From Roseiflexus sp. RS-1 (GTDB lineage: Bacteria; Chloroflexota; Chloroflexia; Chloroflexales; Roseiflexaceae), in assembly GCF_000016665.1 (NCBI RefSeq), contig NC_009523.1:5083501-5147500 (forward strand): a DNA stretch of 64,000 bases, read 5' to 3'. Under the pieces are notes generated by a model, which worked only from the letters and a program-made list of their open reading frames with translations, had not been told where the DNA came from and ran no database searches. Position 1 is the stretch's first letter, and each line of letters begins with the position of its first letter. Shown here in pieces: positions 7,695 to 16,375 of the stretch. The translations under genes and the position numbers were made by a program.

Positions 7695-9539
7695 ATGTGT
7701 GGGATTGTTGGCTATATTGGACCGCGTGAAGCCGGTGAGGTTCTGCTCCACGGTCTGGGGCGGCTCGAATATCGCGGGTATGACTCGGCGGGCATTGCCG
7801 TTGATGACGGGCGACAGTTGCAATTACGGCGCAGTGTTGGCAAACTGGCAAACCTGGCGGCACAGTTGCGCGAACAACCGGTCGCCGGGCGTTGCGGCAT
7901 CGGGCATACCCGCTGGGCGACGCACGGCGGCGTTACCGAGGAAAATGCGCACCCGCACCGCGACGCCTCAGGCGAGATTGTCGTGATCCAGAACGGCATC
8001 GTCGAAAACTATCTTGAACTGAAGGAGCGCCTGATCGCGCACGGTCATCAGTTTGCATCGCAGACGGATACCGAAGTCATCGCCCGTCTCCTGGGCGAAT
8101 ACTACGACGAAACCGGGTCGCTCGAACAGGCGATGCGACGCACGCTCGGCGAGTTGCGCGGCGGGAATGCGGTGGTGGCGATGACGCGTCGTGAGCCGGG
8201 GCGCATCATCGCCGCGCGCCTGGGGCATGCGGGCGGGATCGTTATTGGCGTGGGCGATGATGAAATGTTCGTTGCGTCCGACGTACCGGCGATCCTCGAT
8301 TATACCCGGCGCGTCATCTTTCTCGACGACCGTGAGATCGCGGTGATCGACGCCGGTGGCGCAACGATCTCACGGCTCGATGGAACGCCGGTTGCCCGCC
8401 CTCCTGTGACCATCCCGTGGGATCCGGTCTCCGCCGCCAAAGGCGACTACAAGCATTTCATGCAGAAGGAGATCTTCGAGCAACCGCGTGCGCTGACCGA
8501 TGTGTTGCGCGGGCGGATCGATCTCGACCACGGCGCCGTTCTGCTCGATGAACTTGCCTTCGATGAGCAGGAACTGCGGCAACTGGAACGGATCTACGCG
8601 GTAGGGTGCGGGACGGCGTGGCACGCGGCGCTGGTGGCGAAGTTCGCCATCGAAACGCTGGCGCGATTGCGCGTTGAGGTGGATTACGGCTCCGAGTTCC
8701 GCTACCGCGACCCGCTGATCGGTGAGCGCGCCGCCGTTCTGGCGATCACCCAGAGCGGAGAGACCGTCGATACGCTGGCGGCGATGGAAGAGGCGCGGCG
8801 GCAGCGGGCAAAGAGCATCGCCATCGTCAACGCGGTCGGCAGTCAGGCGGCGCGGCTGGCGGATGGCGGAGCGATCTACCTGCACGCCGGTCCTGAAATC
8901 GGCGTCGCTTCGACCAAGGCATTCACTACGATGCTGGTGGCGTCCTACCTGCTGGCGCTGCGGCTGGGTGCAGCACGGAGCGTGATCGCTACCGACGAGG
9001 TGCGTCGTTACATTCAGGCGCTGATCGAACTTCCCGGCAAGGTCGAGCGTATTCTGGAGCGCCAGGAGATCTACGAGGAACTTGCCGAACGCTACCACAA
9101 CGCGCGTGATGCACTCTATCTCGGCAGGCAGGTGAACTATCCCGTGGCGCTGGAAGGGGCGCTGAAGCTGAAGGAGATCAGTTACATCCACGCCGAGGGG
9201 TATCCGGCTGGCGAAATGAAACACGGTCCAATCGCCCTGATCGACCGCGATCTGCCGGTGGTGTGCATCGCTATGCGCGACAGCGTCTACGAGAAAATGA
9301 TCTCGAACGTTGAACAGGTTCGGGCGCGCGGCGGGCATGTGATCGCCATTGCCGCCGAAGGTGATGCTTTGATCGCATCGAAAGCGGATTATGTGATCGA
9401 AGTGCCGCAGACATTGCCACTGTTGACCCCGGTGCTCACCAGTGTGCCGATGCAACTGCTGGCGTACCATGTCGCCGTGCGTCGTGGTTGCGATGTGGAT
9501 CAGCCGCGCAATCTGGCGAAGAGTGTGACGGTGGAATGA
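7695..9539 (+). CDS. glmS: Glutamine-fructose-6-phosphate aminotransferase (isomerizing)
   Basis: Makes glucosamine-6-phosphate from fructose-6-phosphate and glutamine, the entry step to UDP-GlcNAc, peptidoglycan and surface glycans. The product is 614 residues, normal for GlmS. It begins MCGIVGYIG, so Cys2 becomes the N-terminal nucleophile of the class II glutaminase domain (about 1-220; RWATHGG and the NGIVENY stretch are seen). Two SIS domains follow (about 290-430 and 460-600) with GCGTAWHAA, ITQSGETVDTLAA, and the C-terminal PRNLAKSVTVE typical of the sugar site. ATG 7695 is fixed by the catalytic Cys, although the frame is open upstream. Regulation by the ribozyme in its leader is expected. 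Confidence 0.97.
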   Translation: MCGIVGYIGPREAGEVLLHGLGRLEYRGYDSAGIAVDDGRQLQLRRSVGKLANLAAQLREQPVAGRCGIGHTRWATHGGVTEENAHPHRDASGEIVVIQNGIVENYLELKERLIAHGHQFASQTDTEVIARLLGEYYDETGSLEQAMRRTLGELRGGNAVVAMTRREPGRIIAARLGHAGGIVIGVGDDEMFVASDVPAILDYTRRVIFLDDREIAVIDAGGATISRLDGTPVARPPVTIPWDPVSAAKGDYKHFMQKEIFEQPRALTDVLRGRIDLDHGAVLLDELAFDEQELRQLERIYAVGCGTAWHAALVAKFAIETLARLRVEVDYGSEFRYRDPLIGERAAVLAITQSGETVDTLAAMEEARRQRAKSIAIVNAVGSQAARLADGGAIYLHAGPEIGVASTKAFTTMLVASYLLALRLGAARSVIATDEVRRYIQALIELPGKVERILERQEIYEELAERYHNARDALYLGRQVNYPVALEGALKLKEISYIHAEGYPAGEMKHGPIALIDRDLPVVCIAMRDSVYEKMISNVEQVRARGGHVIAIAAEGDALIASKADYVIEVPQTLPLLTPVLTSVPMQLLAYHVAVRRGCDVDQPRNLAKSVTVE

Positions 9540-9564
9540 TGGGGGCAACGGAGCGAGGTTGACA

Positions 9565-10509
9565 ATGAACCATGAAGACATCCTGCAGACCGGCGTCCTG
9601 GTTCTGGAGTATGGCGAACCGGCGACGCTCGACGATATTGTCCCTTACCTGACGGCGCACTACCACGGGCATCCGCCGTCCCCGGAAGATATTGCATATA
9701 TGCGCGAACGGTGCCAGCGCGTGTGGAGCGGAACAAGCGGCGACTCCGCTGCCCGGCGACTTGCCGCCGCACTCGATGACGAACTGCGCCAGCGGTACGG
9801 ATCGCGCTTTCAGGTCGTTCTGGGCGCCCGTCACTGGCATCCGACGGTGGCTGATGCGCTGGCGCACCTCGTCCAAACCGGCATCCAGTACGTGCTTGTA
9901 TTGCCCCTCAGCCCCGTCGCCTCACAGATGAGTCTGCGCAGTTACCAGGAAACGCTCGAACACGCGCAAACCGAAGTCGCCCAACCGGTGCGCCTGCACC
10001 TGATCCCCGACTGGCCCGATCTCCCCGGCTATCGTTCGGCGCTGACGATCAATGCGACCCTTGCGCTGGAACGTCTGCCGGATTGTGATCGCAGTCGAAC
10101 TGCCCTGCTTGCGATTGCTCACAGTGTCGCCGAAAGCGCGCGCAAACCGGAAACGGAATACCAGTGGCGGCTGCGGCAGACGATGCAACGCCTGGTATCC
10201 ACGCTCGGCTGCGGCGCCGGATATCTGGCGTACTACGGCGCCGGGGGTCCCGGTCAGTGGCTTGGTCCCGATGTGCTGTCGGCGCTGGATGAGATTGCCC
10301 GTGCAGGGCTTCGGCATGTGCTGGCGGTTCCCATCAATACTGTCTACGACAACGTCGAAGTGTGTTACGAACTCGATGTGCGTATGGCGGAGCGCGCCGC
10401 CGCGCTTGGGTTGGGGTACGTTCGCGCTGCCATCCCGAATGCTGTGCCAGCGCTCATCGCCGACCTCGCCACGCTCGTCGCGCAGACGGCTGCCGTTTTC
10501 CAGAACTGA
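9565..10509 (+). CDS. hemH: Ferrochelatase-family protein
   Basis: A 314-residue protein of the HemH family, which inserts iron into protoporphyrin IX or, in some lineages, into coproporphyrin III. Seen: an N-terminal GVLVLEYGEPATLDDIVPYL segment like the family's opening; LLAIAHSVAESA at the position of the usual SAHSLP with the metal-binding His; and TVYDNVEVCYELD at the position of the usual D-H-(I/V)-E segment with the catalytic Glu. The usual His of DHIE is Asn here, and sequence identity to textbook enzymes looks low, so substrate choice (iron or another metal) is uncertain. Start ATG 9565 is preferred over an in-frame TTG at 9559. It lies 25 bases after glmS and may be read through from it. 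Confidence 0.8.
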   Translation: MNHEDILQTGVLVLEYGEPATLDDIVPYLTAHYHGHPPSPEDIAYMRERCQRVWSGTSGDSAARRLAAALDDELRQRYGSRFQVVLGARHWHPTVADALAHLVQTGIQYVLVLPLSPVASQMSLRSYQETLEHAQTEVAQPVRLHLIPDWPDLPGYRSALTINATLALERLPDCDRSRTALLAIAHSVAESARKPETEYQWRLRQTMQRLVSTLGCGAGYLAYYGAGGPGQWLGPDVLSALDEIARAGLRHVLAVPINTVYDNVEVCYELDVRMAERAAALGLGYVRAAIPNAVPALIADLATLVAQTAAVFQN

Positions 10510-10536
10510 TCCGGGCGATCCGGCAAGGCAAGGGTG

Positions 10537-10640
10537 CGAAACTGTTCACATCCGGGGTAACACACGCGCCTGTGAGTGAGGACGTCCCGTCCTCGTCGCT
10601 TCTATGAGAGCAAGATGCCCTCGCTCCCAGGAGAAATGCG
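10537..10640 (+). repeat. Interspersed repeat R3, copy 1
   Basis: About 105 bases beginning AACTGTTCACATCCGGGGTA, followed by ACACACGC, a GAGGACG/CGTCCTC stem, GAGCAAGATGCCCTCGCTCC and GGAGAAATG. The same blocks occur at 47612-47722 in the opposite orientation. The first stem could end the hemH transcript. Confidence 0.7.
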
Positions 10641-10756
10641 AACACTTACCAGGGCGCTTGTGGCATACTTCCTGCATGCACGACTCGCCAGGCGGCGCTG
10701 GAATTACAGTGCAGTACGATGATCTGGAGCATCCTGGCAAGCCAGGAATTACTCGC

Positions 10757-10785
10757 TTGCATTTTAGCAACACATGTGCTATATT
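10757..10785 (+). promoter_or_regulatory. Promoter of the methyltransferase gene
   Basis: TTGCAT (10757-10762), 17-base spacer, TATATT (10780-10785). A second AT-rich box, TATAAT at 10829-10834, overlaps an alternative start codon, so an internal start of transcription is also possible. Confidence 0.5.
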
Positions 10786-10874
10786 ACACGGTAACGGGTT
10801 TAAATCAGAGCGCTCGCGGCAGGTATGATATAATGTCCGCTGCCAAACGCCTGTCAGCACGTGGAGTATGCACA

Positions 10875-11564
10875 ATGTCGGACACCAGGATAAAAAAGAA
10901 GCGGGTGGTTCGAAATGGGGTTGCCACCTCTAACGTTATCCAATCAGCGCATGTCGGTGGAAATGAGGATGTGTTTCCGCTCATTCTTCAACTACACGTT
11001 CCCAGGGGATCGATCGTTGCTGATGTTACATGGGGAAAGGGTGTTTTCTGGAAGAATGTCCCAAAAGATGATTACGACGTTCGAGCGACCGACATTAAGA
11101 TGGGTGTCGATTGTCGAAATCTGCCGTACCGGGACGGTGAGATTGATTGTGTTGTCCTGGATCCGCCGTATATGGAGAGTTTGCTGCGAAAAAATGTCGA
11201 TCACTTCGGTGGTTCAGGAACATACGCTGCTTTCAGAGATTCTTATTCCAATGGTAAGGTTGTCGGGGATAGTGAAGCAAAATGGCATGACGCCGTTCTG
11301 GATTTATACTACAAAGCTGCGGACGAGGCTTATCGCGTCTTGCGAAAAAGAGGCATTCTTATTGTTAAGTGTCAGGATGAGGTGAGTGCCGGAAAACAGC
11401 GACTGACCCATGTTGAAATCATTAACGAGTACGAACGCAAAGGATTTGTGGTTAAAGACTTGTTCGTTGTTGTGCGCAAAAACAGCGCATCTGTGAGTCG
11501 TATCGTAAGGCAGCTCCATGCGCGAAAAAATCATTCGTATTTTCTCGTTTTCATAAAGCGATGA
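10875..11564 (+). CDS. DNA methyltransferase with DPPY motif (putative modification enzyme)
   Basis: A 229-residue protein. Residues about 45-57 ([15 protein letters not shown]) form the glycine-containing SAM-binding motif I; about 50 residues later [12 protein letters not shown] supplies the DPPY motif of amino (N6-adenine or N4-cytosine) DNA methyltransferases. A C-terminal [19 protein letters not shown] strand-turn is also typical. The order motif I then DPPY, with only a short tail, leaves little room for a large target-recognition domain. ATG 10875 is chosen; in-frame ATG 10833 would add 14 residues. The gene is AT-richer than its neighbours and convergent with a nuclease-like gene one base away, suggesting a restriction-modification pair acquired by transfer. 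The target site cannot be predicted. Confidence 0.75.
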   Translation: MSDTRIKKKRVVRNGVATSNVIQSAHVGGNEDVFPLILQLHVPRGSIVADVTWGKGVFWKNVPKDDYDVRATDIKMGVDCRNLPYRDGEIDCVVLDPPYMESLLRKNVDHFGGSGTYAAFRDSYSNGKVVGDSEAKWHDAVLDLYYKAADEAYRVLRKRGILIVKCQDEVSAGKQRLTHVEIINEYERKGFVVKDLFVVVRKNSASVSRIVRQLHARKNHSYFLVFIKR

Positions 11565-11565
11565 T

Positions 11566-12180
11566 TCAAGTCTTGCTCTGCCCAAGGTCTGAATCTGAGA
11601 GCAGGCTTAATAAGTCGTATGTCCATCCGCTGACCTCAACAGGGTAAGTTATAGGTTCTTGCGTCGCAAGAAGATACTTCCTTTGTTCTTCAGTGTAGCG
11701 ATGATATTTCGATTTACTAAGGTCTTTGTTCTTCTTAAAGACAAATTTCCAGCTTCCTGTAAAAGGTTGCACGGTTGACACAAGAATATCATACTCTCCA
11801 GCAACATAGCAAGTGGTCTCTATCTCTTCACCGTTTGGCAACTTTACCTTACGACGATCACTGGCGTCGTTTTGAACAACGGCGTGAAATATGCCGTTAA
11901 CGAGTTTTATCGAATTGGTTTGTAAGCATTTGATCTGAACACTATACCTTCTGCCGTGATATGTAAAGTTCAGGTCGGATTTTGTCTTTTTGTGATCATC
12001 ATCACGGTGATAGTCCTTTATCCTTAAGTCTTCTCGCAGGTAGCGCATAAATTCGTATTCTGCCACATAGCCATAAACAATGCCCCGAAGACTCGGCGTC
12101 TTGATGATTTCCATCAGCACTTCAGGAGTGGCCCAACGAACAGGGTCGAGCACATTTGCAAGAACCTCTTCACGTGTCAC
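11566..12180 (-). CDS. Putative restriction endonuclease, PD-(D/E)xK type
   Basis: A 204-residue protein starting at GTG 12180, six bases after AGGAGGTG. Its mid part reads KTKSDLNFTYHGRRYSVQIK: an Asp followed by a strand and then Q-I-K fits the D...(D/E/Q)xK core of PD-(D/E)xK nucleases, and E45 or E48 (VAEYEFMRYL) could be the helix-1 acid. The remainder (TCYVAGEYDILVSTVQP, FVFKKNKDL) does not match a named enzyme I know. It is tail to tail with the DNA methyltransferase and similarly AT-rich. A nuclease role follows from this motif and neighbour together; neither alone would be enough. Confidence 0.6.
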   Translation of the reverse strand: MTREEVLANVLDPVRWATPEVLMEIIKTPSLRGIVYGYVAEYEFMRYLREDLRIKDYHRDDDHKKTKSDLNFTYHGRRYSVQIKCLQTNSIKLVNGIFHAVVQNDASDRRKVKLPNGEEIETTCYVAGEYDILVSTVQPFTGSWKFVFKKNKDLSKSKYHRYTEEQRKYLLATQEPITYPVEVSGWTYDLLSLLSDSDLGQSKT

Positions 12181-12458
12181 GTTTCACCTCCTGGGATGTT
12201 GCAAAGAAGTTAGCGTGTGATCGCTCTGGCGCCACAGCATTGCGACGGTATGCTGCAAGATTATATTCGTTTCGCCACGTTCGATGTGTTCGATGAAGGC
12301 AGGTTGTCATCCGGCAAGATGCACTGGTGCTTCAGGAGACGCGATCTTCCTCGGAGACGCACCTGGTGAACATGGAGATTGAGAAATAAATCCGGTATGC
12401 GCCTTTTGCCGTCGGGCTGATGGAGATTGAGAATATAACCCGCTATACTGAACTAGCC

Positions 12459-12605
12459 GTGGGGCTAAAGCCCCCGGCTATCCAGGGCGAAGCCCGCCTG
12501 CGCGGGCTAGAGCGGATTATTTCTTCAAAGACCATAAGCCCTCGGCTATCCAGGGCGAAGCCCGCCTGCGCGGGCTAGAGCGGGTTATTTCTTCAAAGAC
12601 CATAA
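12459..12605 (+). repeat. R1 hairpin repeat array, 2 units
   Basis: Unit of about 69 bases: CCCTCGGCTA, CCAGGGCGAAGCCCGCCTG, CGCGGGCT, then a variable AGCGGATTATTTCTTCAAAG and ACCATAAG. The centre AGCCCGCCTGCGCGGGCT is a near-perfect stem. Thirteen such units occur in five places in the window. Confidence 0.85.
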
Positions 12606-12692
12606 TTTCGGTCTACACTCCGCCGGACGCGGGCGCCTCGCGTGACACGGCAGACCTGGACAGGAGTCAACGTATCTGAGAACTGCTATAAT
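12605..12692 (-). repeat. Half copy of R4 element, with -10 box
   Basis: Matches one half of the full R4 element at 16376-16539: ATTTCGGTCTACACTCCGCC through GTCAACGTATCTGAGAACTG. The terminal CTGCTATAAT gives TATAAT at 12687-12692, 77 bases before the HlyD start; the matching -35 is weak. Confidence 0.65.
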
Positions 12693-12768
12693 TGAGGAGA
12701 ACAACGCCGGTGACGGCGTTTCACAGTGATTTCTATGATGCAATGCGCCGGAACTATAGAGGAAAAGA

Positions 12769-14634
12769 ATGGCTACAACCACTGCGCGTCGATGGCCCGG
12801 TCGGCGCGCTCTCGTCACTGCTGTTGGACTGGTGCTCATCGTGGCAGCGTGCGCCGCAGGCGTGTTTTTCCTTCGTGGCGGGCAACAAACGCCCGTGCGC
12901 TCCTACGGATTGGTCAACCCGCGGTTTGACAGACTGATCGCAACGGTGAATGCCACCGGGCAGATCGCCCCCGTTCAGACAGTCAATCTCAGTTTTGCGG
13001 TCACCGGGCGGGTCGCTGAGGTGCTGGTGCGTCCCGGCGATCCTGTAGAAAAGGGGCAACCGCTCGCCCGGCTCGATACCCGCGAACTGGAATTGCGCCT
13101 GGCGCAGGCGGAAGCGCAACTCGCCCAGGCGCAGGCAAATCTCGACCGGTTGCTCGCCGGTCCGTTGTCTGCGGAGATCGCCGCTGCCGAAGCGCAACTC
13201 GCCCAGGCTGCCGGGCAACTGCGGCAGGTCGAAGGAAGCGTGACGGTTGCGGATATGCGCGCTGCCGAGGAACAACTGCGACAGGCGGAGGCGCGTCTCA
13301 ACCAGTTGCTCAACGGTCCGCGCGAGTCGGACGTGCAGACCGCCGAAGCCCGCATCCGCGAAGCGGAATTGAACCTCGAACGTCAGCGCACGCAGCTGTC
13401 CACCGCGAAAACCAATGCCCAGATTCAACTCGAACAGGCGGTCAATCAGTTGACTCAGGCGCAATCGCGCTATTCGACGGCAAAGCAAAACTGGGAGTAT
13501 GTGCGTGAAACCGGCGCCGACCCGATTGTGCGCACTGTCGCCGATCCGAACCGACCGGGGCAAACGCGCCCGAATATTCTGAACGACTCACAGCGCCAGC
13601 AATACTACGATGCCTTTGTCCAGGCGGAGGCAACGTTACGCAGTGCTGAAAATGCCGTTGCTCAGGCGCAGGTGAACTACGACAATGCGCGTCTGGCAGA
13701 GGCGAACGGCGTCGAACTCGCCGAGGGGCAACTCGCGGTTGCGCGCGCCAATCGTGATCTCCTCTTTGCCACTCCTGAGCCGGATGTGCTGGCTGCGGCG
13801 CGTGCGCAGGTCGCCAGCGCGCGGGCTGCACTCGACCGGATGCGCGGCGATCAGCGCGGCGGTCAGCTTGAAGCCGCGCGCGCCGCCTTCGAAGCCGCAA
13901 AGGCGAATCTGGAACGGTTGCGCGCCGATCCACGCCCGGCAGACCTGGCGGCAGCCCGCGCTCAGGTGGACGCTGCGCGAGCGGCGCGCGATCTGGCGCG
14001 ACTGACGCTCGACGAAGCAGTGCTCAAAGCGCCGTTCAACGGCGTCGTTGCCGAGGTGAACCTGAAAGTCGGCGAAGCGCCGTCGCCGGGACGCCCTGCC
14101 ATCGTCCTGGCAAACCTGGAACGCTTCTACGTGGACGTAACGGTGGACGAGATCGATATCATCCGGGTGAGCGTCGGTCAACCGGTGACGCTGACACTCG
14201 ATGCGCTGCCGGAAGTGACCCTTGCGGCGACGGTCGAGACGATTGGACCGCTGGCGCTGCCGCAGGCTGCGGTAACATCGTACCAGGTGCGGATCGGGAT
14301 TCCCAACACCGATCCGCGCGTGCGCGCCGGGATGTCGGTGGGGGCGGATATCGTCGTTGCGGAGCGCGACAATGTGCTGCTTGTGCCGCGCCGCGCCGTG
14401 CGCAGCGACCGCGGTCGTCTGCTGGTTGATGTGGTGCGTGATCCTGGATTGTGTGCGCTGCCGCCGGAGCAACGTCCGGCGCGTCCGGATCTTGAAGCGC
14501 GTGAGGTGACGGTCGGCTTGAGCAACGACCAGGTTATCGAAATCGTCAGCGGTCTCGATCCGCAAGCCTGTGTCTATGTCGAAGGGGTGGATCAGCGCTT
14601 CACATTCTTTACCGGACCGCCGCGCACGCGCTGA
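12769..14634 (+). CDS. HlyD/MacA-type membrane fusion (periplasmic adaptor) protein
   Basis: 621 residues. One N-terminal membrane helix (about 14-36: ALVTAVGLVLIVAACAAGVF). The barrel-sandwich (lipoyl-like) half-motifs are split: NLSFAVTGRVAEVLVRPGD (about 70-88) and LKAPFNGVVAEVNLKVGEAP (about 420-440). Between them is a very long Ala/Gln-rich coiled hairpin (about 105-410), much longer than in MacA. A beta-barrel follows (VDVTVDEIDIIRVSVGQPV). Members of this family link an inner-membrane ABC or RND pump to an outer partner or substrate. No pump gene is adjacent, so the partner is encoded elsewhere or the adaptor acts alone. The start is ATG 12769, preceded by GAGGAAAAG. Confidence 0.85.
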   Translation: MATTTARRWPGRRALVTAVGLVLIVAACAAGVFFLRGGQQTPVRSYGLVNPRFDRLIATVNATGQIAPVQTVNLSFAVTGRVAEVLVRPGDPVEKGQPLARLDTRELELRLAQAEAQLAQAQANLDRLLAGPLSAEIAAAEAQLAQAAGQLRQVEGSVTVADMRAAEEQLRQAEARLNQLLNGPRESDVQTAEARIREAELNLERQRTQLSTAKTNAQIQLEQAVNQLTQAQSRYSTAKQNWEYVRETGADPIVRTVADPNRPGQTRPNILNDSQRQQYYDAFVQAEATLRSAENAVAQAQVNYDNARLAEANGVELAEGQLAVARANRDLLFATPEPDVLAAARAQVASARAALDRMRGDQRGGQLEAARAAFEAAKANLERLRADPRPADLAAARAQVDAARAARDLARLTLDEAVLKAPFNGVVAEVNLKVGEAPSPGRPAIVLANLERFYVDVTVDEIDIIRVSVGQPVTLTLDALPEVTLAATVETIGPLALPQAAVTSYQVRIGIPNTDPRVRAGMSVGADIVVAERDNVLLVPRRAVRSDRGRLLVDVVRDPGLCALPPEQRPARPDLEAREVTVGLSNDQVIEIVSGLDPQACVYVEGVDQRFTFFTGPPRTR

Positions 14635-14676
14635 CGATCATTCGTCGTTGACCGGTGTGCAACTTTATTGCCCATC

Positions 14677-14706
14677 TTGACGTACCTCTGGTTGCTGGCA
14701 TACACT
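14677..14706 (+). promoter_or_regulatory. Promoter of the AIM24-family gene
   Basis: TTGACG (14677-14682), 18-base spacer, TACACT (14701-14706), 59 bases upstream of the start codon. Confidence 0.65.
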
Positions 14707-14764
14707 ATGACAGGCAGGCATCGGCGGTCGTCGGTGTCATATCACGAAAGGAGCGTTTCCTTCC

Positions 14765-15526
14765 ATGACTTCGTATGAGAGCAACCGTCTAGACCTTCCC
14801 GATCCGGTCGTAACAGCGCGGGGACGTGGCGTGACCGGGATGGAGTATCAGATCATCGGCACGACCATGCAGGCAGTCATCCTCGAACTTGACCCCGGCG
14901 AGACGGTCTACTCCGAGTCAGGCGCGATGTCCTGGATGTCGGGCAACATCCAGATGGCGACCAACACCCGCGGCGGCGGGCTTGGCGGGATGTTCAAGCG
15001 CGCCATCTCCGGCGAGAGCCTGTTCCTCAACGAGTTCACCTCGGTCGGCGGCAAGGGCATCGTCGCCTTCGCATCCGATTTCCCCGGCAAGATCGTGCCG
15101 GTCGCGCTTGCCGAAGGGCAGATGATGATCGTCCAGAAGCAGGCGTTCCTCTGCGCCGAGAAGACCGTCGGGCTGGACATTCACTTCCGCAAGCGCCTGG
15201 GCGCGGGGTTCTTCGGCGGCGAAGGGTTCATCATGCAGAAGTTGACCGGCCCAGGGATAGCATTCGTCTGTCTGGACGGCGAGATCGTCGAGTATACGCT
15301 GGACGCGGGGCAGGTGCTGAAGGTGGACACCGGGCACGTGGCGATGTATGAGCCGACGGTGGAGTTCGACATCGAGATGGTGAAGGGGTTCAAGAACATT
15401 CTGCTGGGCGGCGAAGGGTTGTTCCTGACGACGCTGCGCGGACCGGGGCGCGTCTGGTTGCAGACGATGCCGACCGCCAATCTCGCCAAGGCGATTGCGC
15501 CGTACATCGTGACGAGTTCATCATAA
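14765..15526 (+). CDS. TIGR00266 / AIM24-family protein
   Basis: 253 residues. From residue 22 on it has the family's characteristic opening ([34 protein letters not shown]), then [37 protein letters not shown] and the final [19 protein letters not shown]. The family folds as stacked beta-layers related to tryptophan-RNA-binding attenuator-like proteins; in yeast mitochondria AIM24 helps inner-membrane architecture, but the bacterial role is unknown. ATG 14765 follows AAAGGAG; an internal start at the ATG of MEYQ is possible because the first 21 residues are not conserved in style. It has its own promoter and terminator, so it is a single-gene unit. Confidence 0.85.
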   Translation: MTSYESNRLDLPDPVVTARGRGVTGMEYQIIGTTMQAVILELDPGETVYSESGAMSWMSGNIQMATNTRGGGLGGMFKRAISGESLFLNEFTSVGGKGIVAFASDFPGKIVPVALAEGQMMIVQKQAFLCAEKTVGLDIHFRKRLGAGFFGGEGFIMQKLTGPGIAFVCLDGEIVEYTLDAGQVLKVDTGHVAMYEPTVEFDIEMVKGFKNILLGGEGLFLTTLRGPGRVWLQTMPTANLAKAIAPYIVTSSS

Positions 15527-15554
15527 AGGTAAGGAAAACCGGGGAACCATTGGG

Positions 15555-15585
15555 CGATGCTTCTGGCGAGAGAAGCATCGTCTTT
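15555..15585 (+). terminator. Rho-independent terminator between convergent genes
   Basis: CGATGCTTCT (15555-15564), loop GGCGAG, AGAAGCATCG (15571-15580), followed by TCTTTG. It lies between the ends of two convergent genes; the 3' T run is short, so strength is uncertain. Confidence 0.65.
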
Positions 15586-15598
15586 GTGCTTAACCGGG

Positions 15599-16057
15599 TC
15601 AATCTTCATTGACCACGTGGACGGTTTGGGTGCTTCCCAGTTCAAACAGGATGTAAAGAAAGAGCAATCCTGCCGCGATAATGAGCGCAATCATCCCGAA
15701 GAAGGCGAGAAGCGCAGCAACTCCGATCTGTACCAGCGTTATGAGTATGGCGTAGAACAGGTTGGTTTTCCAGATGGTGTATGCTATCAGTCCAACGAAG
15801 ATGATCCCACCTGTCATCATCAAAATCAGCCCGTTCAGCATATCTCCACCGCTTTTCGTTGCCTCGTCGTACCAGTATGATCCGCCAAAAACAAGCAGAA
15901 CGGCTGCCAGCATAACAAGGGAGGTTCTGAAAAAATTATAATAAAATCTTTCATCCAGATGCGCCGCAAATTTCAGAATGAGGAATACAATCAGCAGAAT
16001 AATTGCAATGATAAAAAGAATGCACGCGATAACGCCGAGAATTGACAGTACCAGCAT
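15599..16057 (-). CDS. Small four-helix membrane protein, unknown function
   Basis: 152 residues with four strongly hydrophobic segments: about 2-28, 45-63, 73-95 and 103-140, joined by short polar loops (KFAAHLDERFYYNFFRTS; WYDEATKSGGDM). The soluble tail is short (FELGSTQTVHVVNED). Start ATG 16057 is preceded by AAGGAGT. I do not recognise a family. It stands alone between the AIM24 gene (convergent) and a repeat field, so context gives no function. Confidence 0.6.
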   Translation of the reverse strand: MLVLSILGVIACILFIIAIILLIVFLILKFAAHLDERFYYNFFRTSLVMLAAVLLVFGGSYWYDEATKSGGDMLNGLILMMTGGIIFVGLIAYTIWKTNLFYAILITLVQIGVAALLAFFGMIALIIAAGLLFLYILFELGSTQTVHVVNED

Positions 16058-16375
16058 TGTCGTACTCCTTATGTGAACAAGAATGCTTTCCGGGTCGTTG
16101 GATGCATTGCTGCATGCGAGGTGCGGTGCGCCGACGTCATAGTGCTAACCGCACGTTGAAGCGGAGTGTCTACGGTCACTGGTGAATAAACAGGAGAATC
16201 TGCCCATCATGTAGCCGATTCTGGGATGGAATGCTTCCAGGATCGAGGTGAGTGCGGGCTGATAAAGATTGAGCATTAAATCCGGTGTAGAGAACTGGCC
16301 GTGGAGCTGATGGAGATTGAGAATATAAACCGGTATGCGCCTCGCGCCGTGGGGCTGATGAAGATTGAGCATTAT

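Larger units (their letters stand above)
12181..12768. other. Repeat-rich intergenic region
   Basis: No gene supported. It contains short solo repeats reading TGATGGAGATTGAGAATA, two R1 hairpin units and a half R4 element whose end supplies a TATAAT box upstream of the HlyD gene. Confidence 0.7.

Noticed and set aside
8370-9581. Open frame of 403 codons on the minus strand
   Set aside because: Antisense to glmS, which is certain; no recognisable protein features.
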